Of a stretch of DNA of 41,990 nt, positions 17,849-25,302 are shown one piece after another (the first letter of the stretch is position 1; each line of letters begins with the position of its first letter). A program made the translations under genes and the position numbers. Source of the stretch: an uncultured Prevotellaceae bacterium (GTDB lineage: Bacteria > Bacteroidota > Bacteroidia > Bacteroidales > Muribaculaceae); assembly GCA_900317835.1 (NCBI GenBank), contig ONIL01000030.1, positions 1-41,990 on the forward strand, in the 5' to 3' direction. The notes under the pieces were generated by a model. That model had not been told where the DNA came from. It made no database searches and was given only the letters and a program-made list of their open reading frames with translations.

Positions 17849-17891
17849 GGTCAAAGAACAAATAATCAATAACAATTAAACTTAAGAAATT

Positions 17892-18296
17892 ATGAAAAAG
17901 TTTATCATCATGTCGGTAATGCTGCTTTCAGCTATGGCCTCTGCTCAGGCTGGTAATGTACAATCAATGATTGCGACTTCTTTCAGCGTCAGGTATGTAG
18001 AAACCTCGTATTATGGTTCATACTGGACCGAGTGGTCTCGTAACATGAGCTGTTATCTCGATGTCTATATCGATACTCGCACTGACCAGATTATCATCGA
18101 CAGCCAGGAAATGCAGATTTACAATATTTACGCTGCAGGTAAGACTTATTATGATCGTCAACGAAATGAGTGTTGTGATTTCAAGGTCGTTGATCAAGAT
18201 GGCGATTATGGCACTATCACATTGAGAGCTGGAAGAAATTGGGCTCAGTTGTATGTCCGTTTTTCCAATATAGAGTGGATGTATGAAGTCAGATAG
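17892..18296 (+). CDS. Small exported protein of unknown function, sigma-regulon member
   Basis: A 134-aa protein with a clear signal peptide (MKKFIIMSVMLLS...ASAQAG, cut near 20). The mature part is rich in Tyr, Trp and acidic residues and looks all-beta: alternating strands such as SCYLDVYIDTRTDQIIID and GTITLRAGRNWAQLYVRF. Three cysteines (one in MSCYLD, an adjacent pair in NECCDF) could form a disulfide. No family recognised. A single-gene transcript is likely, bounded by the regulon promoter and a terminator. Confidence 0.75.
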   Translation: MKKFIIMSVMLLSAMASAQAGNVQSMIATSFSVRYVETSYYGSYWTEWSRNMSCYLDVYIDTRTDQIIIDSQEMQIYNIYAAGKTYYDRQRNECCDFKVVDQDGDYGTITLRAGRNWAQLYVRFSNIEWMYEVR

Positions 18297-18322
18297 CTTG
18301 AAATCTACCCCATAACCAAGCA

Positions 18323-18378
18323 GGTGCCCGATATGTTCTTGCAAATAGATCTTGCGAAACAGTCGGGCATCATTTTTT
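18323..18378 (+). terminator. Terminator after the small exported protein gene
   Basis: GGTGCCCGA (18323-18331) pairs with TCGGGCATC (18363-18371), one G-U, followed by ATTTTTT. The loop is long (31 nt). Confidence 0.65.
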
Positions 18379-18388
18379 GGAGAAAATA

Positions 18389-18420
18389 TTGAAAAATGTG
18401 AAAGAAAAACAATAACTTTG
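18389..18420 (+). promoter_or_regulatory. Housekeeping promoter of the caspase/sigma/anti-sigma operon
   Basis: TTG (18389-18391), 21 nt, TAACTTTG (18413-18420), 28 nt before the caspase start. The operon therefore seems made by the main sigma factor, not by its own sigma. Confidence 0.6.
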
Positions 18421-18448
18421 CAGATTGTTCATCACTATATAGGGCATT

Positions 18449-19321
18449 ATGAAGCGAGTTGTAATAATCATATTGGCTTTACTGGTAGTATCACCCTTTG
18501 CTTTTGCAAAGAAGCGGGCACTTCTTGTGGGTATATCCAAGTATAAAATGGATTGGACCACCATTCATGGAAGTGAAGATGTAGCATTATTAGAACCCGT
18601 ACTTATTAAACAAGGTTTCCAGGTGTCAACCTTGACTAACGCCCAAGCCACTCATGACGGTATTATCAAAGGCCTTAATACGCTGAAAACGCAGATAAAG
18701 AGAGGGGATATAGTGTATATCCACTTCTCAGCTCATGGTCAGCCGGTTGAAGATTATAACGGTGATGAAAAAGATAAATGGGACGAGGCGATAGTTCCAT
18801 ATGATGCAGGAAGTCATTTTTCTAAGGCATATAATGGCGATAAGCATATCATTGATGATGTGATAAACAAGTATGTGTCAGAAATGCGCAGGATATTAGG
18901 TCCCAAAGGAGCATTATATGTAGTGATTGATGCTTGCCATGCTGGAGGCTCATCGCGAGAAGGAGGGACGATACGAGGTTCTAACGAAGGTCTTTCACGC
19001 TCAAACAAGAAGTTTGATTTTAGAAATGCTGAAGACAATGGACATTATCAACTACAAAACAGCTCAGAACTGGCTCCTGCTGTGTTTTTTGAGGCTTGTA
19101 CGGCGAAAGAACGCAATAAAGAAATATTCGTCAAAGGGAAAGAGTATGGATCGCTTTCCTACATGGTATATTTAACGCTTTTGGATAAAAAGAATGGTAA
19201 GATTGGAGCTAAGCCAGATGCTTTTGAAAGAGCAGTTAGGTATATTGTCAATTTTTCGAACTACAAGTCCTTTTGGCCAAAAAGACAAACTCTTGTAACT
19301 GAATCAAGTTATAGAAACTAA
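18449..19321 (+). CDS. Exported caspase-like cysteine protease (peptidase C14)
   Basis: A 290-aa protein with a signal peptide (MKRVVIIILALLVV...AFA, cut near residue 20), so it should act in the periplasm. The p20-like caspase fold starts at RALLVGISKY. The catalytic dyad is visible: His96 in IHFSAHGQ and Cys163 in VVIDACHAGG. The acidic segment EDYNGDEKDKWDEAIVPYDA between them is typical of metacaspase-like enzymes. It is the first gene of an operon with the ECF sigma gene (6-nt gap) and the membrane anti-sigma-like gene. An exported caspase next to a transmembrane anti-sigma suggests a site-1 cleavage role; this is inference. Confidence 0.88.
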   Translation: MKRVVIIILALLVVSPFAFAKKRALLVGISKYKMDWTTIHGSEDVALLEPVLIKQGFQVSTLTNAQATHDGIIKGLNTLKTQIKRGDIVYIHFSAHGQPVEDYNGDEKDKWDEAIVPYDAGSHFSKAYNGDKHIIDDVINKYVSEMRRILGPKGALYVVIDACHAGGSSREGGTIRGSNEGLSRSNKKFDFRNAEDNGHYQLQNSSELAPAVFFEACTAKERNKEIFVKGKEYGSLSYMVYLTLLDKKNGKIGAKPDAFERAVRYIVNFSNYKSFWPKRQTLVTESSYRN

Positions 19322-19327
19322 TATAAT

Positions 19328-19900
19328 ATGGGAGAGAATCTTAATAAATTCTTTGCTGAGAATAGAGAAAGGACACTTGCTTTTTTGCGCAAGCGTTTCA
19401 GTGCACTTGGTGAAGAAGATCTAAAGGAAGTTTATCAAAACTCCAGTCTTGCTCTATGCGAGAATTTATTGGCAGGCAAATATGAGGAACAGAATGCTGG
19501 ATTGAACACCTATTTCCTTCGCATTTGCATCAATCAGGCCCTGAAGTCGGTGAGTAAATCTGGCATCTTGGTGCCTCTTCCTGAGAATGCCAACTTGGGT
19601 GGCGATGGAGATTATATAGATGATAAAATAGATGAGCTTATCAACTTCATCTATGAGGTTGAAGGTTATGATGAGCATGAAAGGCTACGGACAGAAAATC
19701 TTGTTCGTGCAATTATGAAAGAACTCTCTGAGAAATGCCAGGACTTATTGTGGGGCCACTATGGTGACGGTCTTTCATGGGAGGTCCTTGCTGACATGTA
19801 TGGATTGGCGAATGCAAATTCGGCTAAAAGCACGGCCAATGGTTGCCGAAATAAATTCAGGGATTTGTTTATCGAAAAAAAAGCAATTATTTATGGATAA
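19328..19900 (+). CDS. ECF-type RNA polymerase sigma factor
   Basis: A 190-aa sigma-70 family factor of the two-domain type. Sigma-2 (about 8-75) includes FLRKRFSALGEEDLKEVYQN and the -10-recognition region LNTYFLRICINQALKS. A long acidic linker (about 88-115, GGDGDYIDDKIDEL) leads to sigma-4 (about 125-180), whose helix-turn-helix, near LSWEVLADMYGL and the NGCRNKFRDLF helix, would read the -35 element. It sits between the caspase and a membrane protein whose start overlaps its stop by 8 nt, the usual sigma/anti-sigma arrangement. It is the best candidate to recognise the TGTTTACATT/GTATWAA promoters around it. Confidence 0.85.
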   Translation: MGENLNKFFAENRERTLAFLRKRFSALGEEDLKEVYQNSSLALCENLLAGKYEEQNAGLNTYFLRICINQALKSVSKSGILVPLPENANLGGDGDYIDDKIDELINFIYEVEGYDEHERLRTENLVRAIMKELSEKCQDLLWGHYGDGLSWEVLADMYGLANANSAKSTANGCRNKFRDLFIEKKAIIYG

Positions 19901-20681
19901 CAATTATCTAATAGAACTCTATCTTAAGGGACAACTCTCCCAAGAGGAAGAACAGAATTTTCGTGAGCGATTGAAAACTGATAAGGCTTTACGTGATATG
20001 GTCCTTGCTGAAGCACTCATGATCAAGAATATGAAACAGCGTAACCAGGAGAGAGAAAAAGCCATATTGGAAGAATCCATCAAAATAGCAGAAGAAAAAC
20101 CAGCTGCACACAGAGCCGAGGCAGAGGCAGAGAGAAGAAGGGTAGCTGCAGAAGAGATTCCCCCTGCAGCATCAATTCCCCCTGCAGCATCAAGGCCAGC
20201 GGCATCAGGACGACCTTGGATATATTGGGCATCATCGATAGCTGCTGTTCTTATCATTGGATTCATTGCAGTTAAGCCAATCTATTTCAATTATAAGTCT
20301 GACCAGATGATATCTCAGAACTATGCTCAGTGGTCGCCACATGAAGAAGGCACAACTAAAGGGACCTCTCGTGGCGAAGTCAGAGCTGGTGAGAATGTGG
20401 TGGCCGAACTAACTGAATTGTTTGATAACGTCGGTAAGGGTAAGGACATGAAGATGACAACCTATCGTTTGGAAAAAGCTCTCCAAGAAAGTGCAACCGA
20501 TTATGAATACTACCAGTATTCAGATGATATTATGTGGTATCTGGCATTGGCTTACATACAGAATAACCAGTTTGGGAAAGCCCGAACGGAATTAACTAAG
20601 ATAATAAGAAGTGGTGATTCTTATTACTTGGAGAAAGCCGAGAAACTGTATAAGGAGATAGAAAACATGTACTTCATGTAG
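19893..20681 (+). CDS. Single-pass membrane protein: anti-sigma-like N-terminus and periplasmic TPR-like domain
   Basis: A 262-aa protein translated from ATG 19893, overlapping the sigma stop codon. Residues 5-50 form the short helical pattern LIELYLKGQLSQEEEQNF that heads many Bacteroidetes anti-sigma proteins. A charged Ala/Glu-rich linker and PPAAS repeats (55-105) lead to one transmembrane helix (about 108-130). The C-terminal 130 residues contain a TPR-like hairpin (DDIMWYLALAYIQNNQFGKA). With N-terminus inside and C-terminus in the periplasm, it could hold the sigma factor and be cut from outside. The same N-terminal motif recurs in the small gene at 20804. Confidence 0.78.
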   Translation: MDNNYLIELYLKGQLSQEEEQNFRERLKTDKALRDMVLAEALMIKNMKQRNQEREKAILEESIKIAEEKPAAHRAEAEAERRRVAAEEIPPAASIPPAASRPAASGRPWIYWASSIAAVLIIGFIAVKPIYFNYKSDQMISQNYAQWSPHEEGTTKGTSRGEVRAGENVVAELTELFDNVGKGKDMKMTTYRLEKALQESATDYEYYQYSDDIMWYLALAYIQNNQFGKARTELTKIIRSGDSYYLEKAEKLYKEIENMYFM

Positions 20682-20711
20682 TAGGCAATTACATTTTAGT
20701 AATATAGATGG

Positions 20712-20748
20712 TTCGTCAGTCACTTTATCGTGATTGACGAATCTTTTT
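20712..20748 (+). terminator. Terminator of the sigma operon
   Basis: TTCGTCAGTCAC (20712-20723) pairs with GTGATTGACGAA (20730-20741), followed by five T. It abuts the next regulon promoter. Confidence 0.8.
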
Positions 20749-20749
20749 A

Positions 20750-20779
20750 TGTTTACATTTTTTGATTTCTTGTATAAAT
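20750..20779 (+). promoter_or_regulatory. Shared regulon promoter element (mini anti-sigma gene)
   Basis: TGTTTACATT (20750-20759), 11 nt, TGTATAAAT (20771-20779), 24 nt before the start codon at 20804. Confidence 0.8.
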
Positions 20780-20803
20780 AGATGTAAGAGAAAATATGAT
20801 AGT

Positions 20804-21019
20804 ATGTCACAGAAACTTTATACATCAGCGCACATAGACCGTTATCTTCAAGGTAAAATGACACCAAGAGAAGAACGTGATTTTTTATTGTATATAAAAC
20901 AGAATTCTAGATTTCGAAATATAGCCTTGATTAAAGTACTTTTCATTAAGCAGATAAAGGTATATTATTCAAAAGTGACCAATACAAATCATGATAGACA
21001 CACTGATACCGACATGTAA
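20804..21019 (+). CDS. Small soluble anti-sigma-like domain protein
   Basis: A 71-aa basic protein without signal peptide or membrane segment. Residues 10-52 (HIDRYLQGKMTPREERDF onward) align without gaps to residues 6-48 of the membrane anti-sigma-like protein upstream, with 14 of 43 identical, including the YL.G, EE, F and IK positions. It thus looks like that N-terminal domain alone. Its gene has the regulon promoter and sits alone between terminators, so it could bind the sigma factor and shut the response off. Confidence 0.7.
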   Translation: MSQKLYTSAHIDRYLQGKMTPREERDFLLYIKQNSRFRNIALIKVLFIKQIKVYYSKVTNTNHDRHTDTDM

Positions 21020-21041
21020 GGAAAAAGGTATGAATGCGAGT

Positions 21042-21090
21042 CGGCCCCGGCAGTGATAGTTTACGTATTGCCAGGGCCGTTTTATACTTT
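21042..21090 (+). terminator. Terminator between the mini anti-sigma gene and the convergent CHAT gene
   Basis: CGGCCCCGGCAGT (21042-21054) pairs with ATTGCCAGGGCCG (21067-21079) with one bulge, followed by TTTTATACTTTT. Confidence 0.75.
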
Positions 21091-21109
21091 TAAGAAGTAC
21101 AATTCTCTC

Positions 21110-24100
21110 CTAATCGAGGGCGTCAAGAAGGATGAAAGCCGCCCAATCTTGTGGATCCGGGTACTGCTGCATGATGATTGACTGTGCCTTTTTGAGAGCC
21201 TCCATTTTAGTCTTGCCTGATGTCCATTGGCGATAAAACTCAATCATGAACTTCGATGTCACCTCATCGTCAACTACCCACAGGCTCATCAGGATGGAAT
21301 TAGCTCCAGCCTTCTTGAAACCTCGCTGTAGGCCGAATACACCTTCACCGTTGACTACATCACCAAGAGCCGTTTGGCAGGCACTGAGTACCACAAGATC
21401 AAGTCCACGAAGGTCAGTTTGTGCAATCTCTAGGGCGTTGAGGATACCGTCATCTTGGCCATAGGCAGGCAGACCTTTTCCGGTAATCACTTGATTGGCG
21501 CCAGCAAAGCACAATCCGCATCGCTGCAGAGACTGGTCTTCAATATAAGAGGGTCCATCATCGCCCATAAGCATCATGCGTATGTGTTCGCTCTTATTCT
21601 CCGTTTCTTCCTCGTTAAAGTAGAATCCATGAGTCGAAATATGGATTAGAGATTTACGCTGCCCTGATAGCGCTTTGAATGACTCTTCGGTTGCTTGACT
21701 TCCTGATATGATTGGGTCACATTTTTTAATCTTGGCGTTCTCCGTTTTTAACAACGATGAAATCGCTAGTACTTCTTTACTTGAGAAGGGAAGTGGATCA
21801 ATGCTATCACGTAAGGAACGTATGGTACCGAGACTGAATCCACCACTTTGAGTTTCTGCATAGTCGATTATACTTGGCTCGCTCAAAACGGCAGATTTAA
21901 GCGATGCATAGGATGCATTGTAATCAATACCTCCAAAAAGAGCTGCACTCTTACTCACTTCCCTCTGCTTGTGTGTTACTAGCTCGCGGGTTGAAGACAA
22001 TCTGTAGCAATCTTTCCCCTCCATGCTAGGGAGATATTCGATACCAATGTTATGCAGCATTCCAGTAGCCGAGAAGTAGACGTTTGACTTATCTTCCAAT
22101 CGAGAATCAAGAGCCCCCCAGATTAGCTCATCAACTAATAAGTTCAAATAAGTATTCTCATCACCTGCTAATAACTGCAACTCCCATCCCGAGACTAATG
22201 GAGTTAAAACTGGTGCCGTATCGTTCTTGCACAGTGTAAGCGCTGCATAAGCATATGTGTTATCGAGTTCTGGATATATAATGAATTCTATTGCAATATC
22301 AGAGTCATTTAACTTACTCTGAACATCTTTCCATGTAATATTCAAATTGCGAGTATAGTCTCCAAACTCTTTAGTACGAGAAACAAGTTGGCGTTCGAGA
22401 TTCGAAGTAACCCATTCAAGTGAATCGCAGTCAATAAGGCGTTCTGTTATAGGTTTAGAGTATTGAGCGCTCAGTACCTGTCTGTTCTGGTGGAGTTCAG
22501 AATACATTTGTTGGGCTTTAACATCTCCACTTTCCAGAATGAGTTTCGTCATCTCCTGTTCGGTCAGTAATAACAGTCCTTTGGAGAAAAGTGCAGTATT
22601 ATCATATAGAATCGAAGGTGCGTCAGGTACCTTTGAGTGAATTAATACTCCAGGCATCAAATAATTTAGTTTGGTACTGTGTTGAACCCAATAATTAAAT
22701 CGTTCATTGGATGTTAATCCTGAGAATGTGTGTAACACATCATTTCGAACAATTGTGATATACTCCCTTGCTAAAGGGCTGGACTTGATGAAATCAGCGT
22801 TGTATGCATAATAGTACGCAAGATTGCTCAACAAAGTCATGTACTGAGTATTTTTGACGCCCAACGTCTGTTTCGTTATTTCTAATGCTTCTAACCCTAG
22901 TTGAATGGCTTTCTTAAAATTGTTATTATAAAAGTGATAAGTGCTTAGATTAGAAAGAGAAATTGCATAATCTGGGTCTTGTGACCCTGATCTTGATTTT
23001 TTAAGTTGAGCAGTTCTTTCTCCGAATTGTATTGCTTTTTTATACTCGTTATTGTATGCGTAATAGTTGGCTATATTGCTAAGTAATGTGGTATAATAAG
23101 GATTGTTTGTATTCTGAGTTTTATCAAAAATCTCTTTCGCTTTTAACCCAAATTGTATGGCCTCATTGTGTTTTCCAATATGAGCATTGCAATTTGCTAA
23201 ATTAGCCAATGTCATGGCACATTCAAGGCTTTCTGTATCAGAAAGCCTTGTGCGAATATCCAATGCTTTCATCCCTAACTTTAAACCTTCTTGATAATTA
23301 CTTATATGAGCAAAATAGGCAGCAAGGTTATTTAAAGCCATCGCATAACTAAGACTCTCTGTTACATGAAGTTTCTCTAGTATCCTGATTGACTCTAGTT
23401 CTAATTGTATCGCGTCGTTGTAGTTACCAAGGAGGGCATGGTAATTAGAAAGGTCATTTGCGACTGTGGCGTATTCAAGTGATTCTATTTCATTAATTAC
23501 TTTTAATAATCCCAGACTCTCACGACCAAAATTCAGTGCGTGGTCATAGTCCTTAAGAAAGAAGTAATATTTAGCTAATGTATATAATAACATTGCGTAA
23601 TCATGGTCTTTTCCTCCTCCTTCCATTGATTTTTTTATGTCGATGGCTTCTGTCGTGTAGCTAATAGCTTGTGGATACTCGTTCAAACTTGCGTAGGTTT
23701 CTGCTAGGTTCTTTAGCGCGGATAAATAGTAAACACTATTTTCACCTGCAAGTTCTTTGATGATATCTTTATACTTTGAATAATAGGTGGCTGCATCTTT
23801 AAATTTATTAAGTTTTGTATAATAGAAGGCAATACTTGCTAATGAAAATGCATAGTACTGATCTTCAGGACCTAATAAGCTCTTGATGAGAGAATTTGCT
23901 TCAAATGCATATGTAATAGCTTGTTTATAATTTCCAGCGTCGCCATTGAAAGTTGCAAGATCGTTTAATTGTTGTACATAAAGCAGATGATTTGAGCGAT
24001 AAACTGTCTTATAAATCTTGGCTGCTTCCGATGCAGCACTTATTGCTGCGTTATAATCTTCAAGCTGATAACACAATCTACCTAATGCGGCCATATACTG

Positions 24101-24316
24101 GGCATAAATAGTATCTCGAGAAATACTCTTCTTATTGATATCTCTATATAATTTAAGGGCATAATCGTAGTTTGTACGTGCTTCAGTAAGGTCCCCAGAT
24201 AAGTAAGCATAGTTTGCCTGTAAGAGATAAGAGTCCATTAAGTCTTCTCTCTCGTCAGCCATGATGATGGGAACTATGCCAACAAGGCAAAATAAAATGG
24301 TCAATATACGTTTCAT
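21110..24316 (-). CDS. Exported TPR-CHAT protease
   Basis: 1068 aa from ATG 24316, which begins a signal peptide (MKRILTILFCLVG...IMA). About eleven TPR units of roughly 42 residues of the kinesin-light-chain type follow (about 25-520). After a helical linker comes a C-terminal CHAT domain (caspase HetF-associated, about 740-1068). The catalytic dyad is present: His896 in ISTHGFYF and Cys980 in VLSACQTALGD. TPR arrays usually sense or bind a partner that switches the protease. It is a paralogue of the larger gene at 28778. Its promoter is housekeeping-type and its leader is shared with that paralogue. Substrate unknown. Confidence 0.9.
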   Translation of the reverse strand: MKRILTILFCLVGIVPIIMADEREDLMDSYLLQANYAYLSGDLTEARTNYDYALKLYRDINKKSISRDTIYAQYMAALGRLCYQLEDYNAAISAASEAAKIYKTVYRSNHLLYVQQLNDLATFNGDAGNYKQAITYAFEANSLIKSLLGPEDQYYAFSLASIAFYYTKLNKFKDAATYYSKYKDIIKELAGENSVYYLSALKNLAETYASLNEYPQAISYTTEAIDIKKSMEGGGKDHDYAMLLYTLAKYYFFLKDYDHALNFGRESLGLLKVINEIESLEYATVANDLSNYHALLGNYNDAIQLELESIRILEKLHVTESLSYAMALNNLAAYFAHISNYQEGLKLGMKALDIRTRLSDTESLECAMTLANLANCNAHIGKHNEAIQFGLKAKEIFDKTQNTNNPYYTTLLSNIANYYAYNNEYKKAIQFGERTAQLKKSRSGSQDPDYAISLSNLSTYHFYNNNFKKAIQLGLEALEITKQTLGVKNTQYMTLLSNLAYYYAYNADFIKSSPLAREYITIVRNDVLHTFSGLTSNERFNYWVQHSTKLNYLMPGVLIHSKVPDAPSILYDNTALFSKGLLLLTEQEMTKLILESGDVKAQQMYSELHQNRQVLSAQYSKPITERLIDCDSLEWVTSNLERQLVSRTKEFGDYTRNLNITWKDVQSKLNDSDIAIEFIIYPELDNTYAYAALTLCKNDTAPVLTPLVSGWELQLLAGDENTYLNLLVDELIWGALDSRLEDKSNVYFSATGMLHNIGIEYLPSMEGKDCYRLSSTRELVTHKQREVSKSAALFGGIDYNASYASLKSAVLSEPSIIDYAETQSGGFSLGTIRSLRDSIDPLPFSSKEVLAISSLLKTENAKIKKCDPIISGSQATEESFKALSGQRKSLIHISTHGFYFNEEETENKSEHIRMMLMGDDGPSYIEDQSLQRCGLCFAGANQVITGKGLPAYGQDDGILNALEIAQTDLRGLDLVVLSACQTALGDVVNGEGVFGLQRGFKKAGANSILMSLWVVDDEVTSKFMIEFYRQWTSGKTKMEALKKAQSIIMQQYPDPQDWAAFILLDALD

Positions 24317-24389
24317 CTTGATATGGATTATGTTATGGTAATAAAGGCCCATGATTTGGTCATGAGCCCCATGAACTACCGCAAAGGTA
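24317..24389 (-). promoter_or_regulatory. Promoter and conserved leader of the first TPR-CHAT gene
   Basis: Minus-strand TACCTTTG (24382-24389) lies inside an inverted repeat CTACC-GCAAA-GGTAG. It is followed by a leader with an imperfect GGCCCATGA/TCATGAGCC hairpin and an in-frame upstream ATG (24352). Both features recur before the second CHAT gene at 33866-33937. Confidence 0.6.
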
Positions 24390-24424
24390 GTTATTATTTT
24401 ACGATATTTCTATGGCATTGGGTA

Positions 24425-25288
24425 TTATTTTCCCAGGAAATTGTCAATCAGTACCTTGGTGTTGGCAGGAAGATCGGTTTCTGCAATTTTGTGGGTCTTG
24501 ATTCCCATGCCGTCGAACCATTGTGAGATGGTTGAGTTGATCTTGGCATAGTCTCCAATGGGGTCAGCATTAACCTCAAGAACCAGTACTTCAAGATCCT
24601 CCACTTTTTGACCCGTGGGCATCAAAGTGATGCCTTGAGCAAGGGTGCCCTTGGAGATGAAGTTGGCTTGCCTCTCTTGCTGAATCATATGGTTCTCGTC
24701 ATAGATGTAGCCGTCGGTGAGTATGACCAGCACATTGCGATAGCCGTTTTTCACACAAAAGTCATTCACCTTGGAACTGAAGAATCCCCAGATATCACTG
24801 CCGGTGAAATTTTGTTGCTTGATGGCGTTGTTATAGATCACTTGAAGGCCCTTGTTGAAGTCGGCTGCCAGGTCGTGGGCACGCTGCAGCTTATTCTGCA
24901 TGTCTTTCCTGGAGTAACTGCCAAAGTCCACTTCCAACTCCTGTGCCAGCTTGTTGATACTTGAGTCCATCGGTGCTGGATAGAAAATTACCTTCATACG
25001 ATCCTTGGCGTGCTTGATCTTGCCCTGTGCCTTGCTGGCCACATGGTTTGCAATGCTGTAGAGTATAGCCAGGTCCTTTTCGTCCTGCCTCAAGCCATCA
25101 CGGGTCTTGACGATGCGATCACTCAGGTCGATGAACACCGTGAGGTTGACGGGCAGCTTGCCAGCTTGAACCGTACTGTCGGAATCAGAGCCCCCTGGAC
25201 ATTTAGTAGTACAGGAAGGGATATAAGTGGATACTATTGCTCCAATGGCGATGGTAGCAAGAACTGCAATGATGATATTCTTTTTCAT
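24425..25288 (-). CDS. Putative lipoprotein with von Willebrand A-like domain
   Basis: A 287-aa exported protein. A hydrophobic N-terminus (about 3-21) is followed by IPSC (Cys26), a possible lipobox. A VWA-like fold runs from about 48: first strand LTVFIDLSDRI with a partial MIDAS (DLSDR instead of DxSxS), and later VLVILTDGYIYDE supplying the conserved Asp. The region between is helical. It starts 14 nt after the stop of the coiled-coil membrane protein gene, so both are read from the regulon promoter at 26547-26576. The two proteins probably act together at the membrane; function unknown. Confidence 0.75.
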   Translation of the reverse strand: MKKNIIIAVLATIAIGAIVSTYIPSCTTKCPGGSDSDSTVQAGKLPVNLTVFIDLSDRIVKTRDGLRQDEKDLAILYSIANHVASKAQGKIKHAKDRMKVIFYPAPMDSSINKLAQELEVDFGSYSRKDMQNKLQRAHDLAADFNKGLQVIYNNAIKQQNFTGSDIWGFFSSKVNDFCVKNGYRNVLVILTDGYIYDENHMIQQERQANFISKGTLAQGITLMPTGQKVEDLEVLVLEVNADPIGDYAKINSTISQWFDGMGIKTHKIAETDLPANTKVLIDNFLGK

Positions 25289-25302
25289 TGTTGTGAGGAT
25301 GA

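Noticed and set aside
18449-19321. A caspase-gasdermin style abortive infection pair
   Set aside because: The caspase is exported and sits in a sigma/anti-sigma operon. None of the neighbouring small proteins could be recognised as a gasdermin.
24317-24352. Longer N-termini of the CHAT proteins starting at the upstream ATG (24352; equivalent at 33901)
   Set aside because: The extra 12 residues would bury the signal peptide start, and the ATG lies inside a conserved leader hairpin. The MKR start gives a proper signal peptide.
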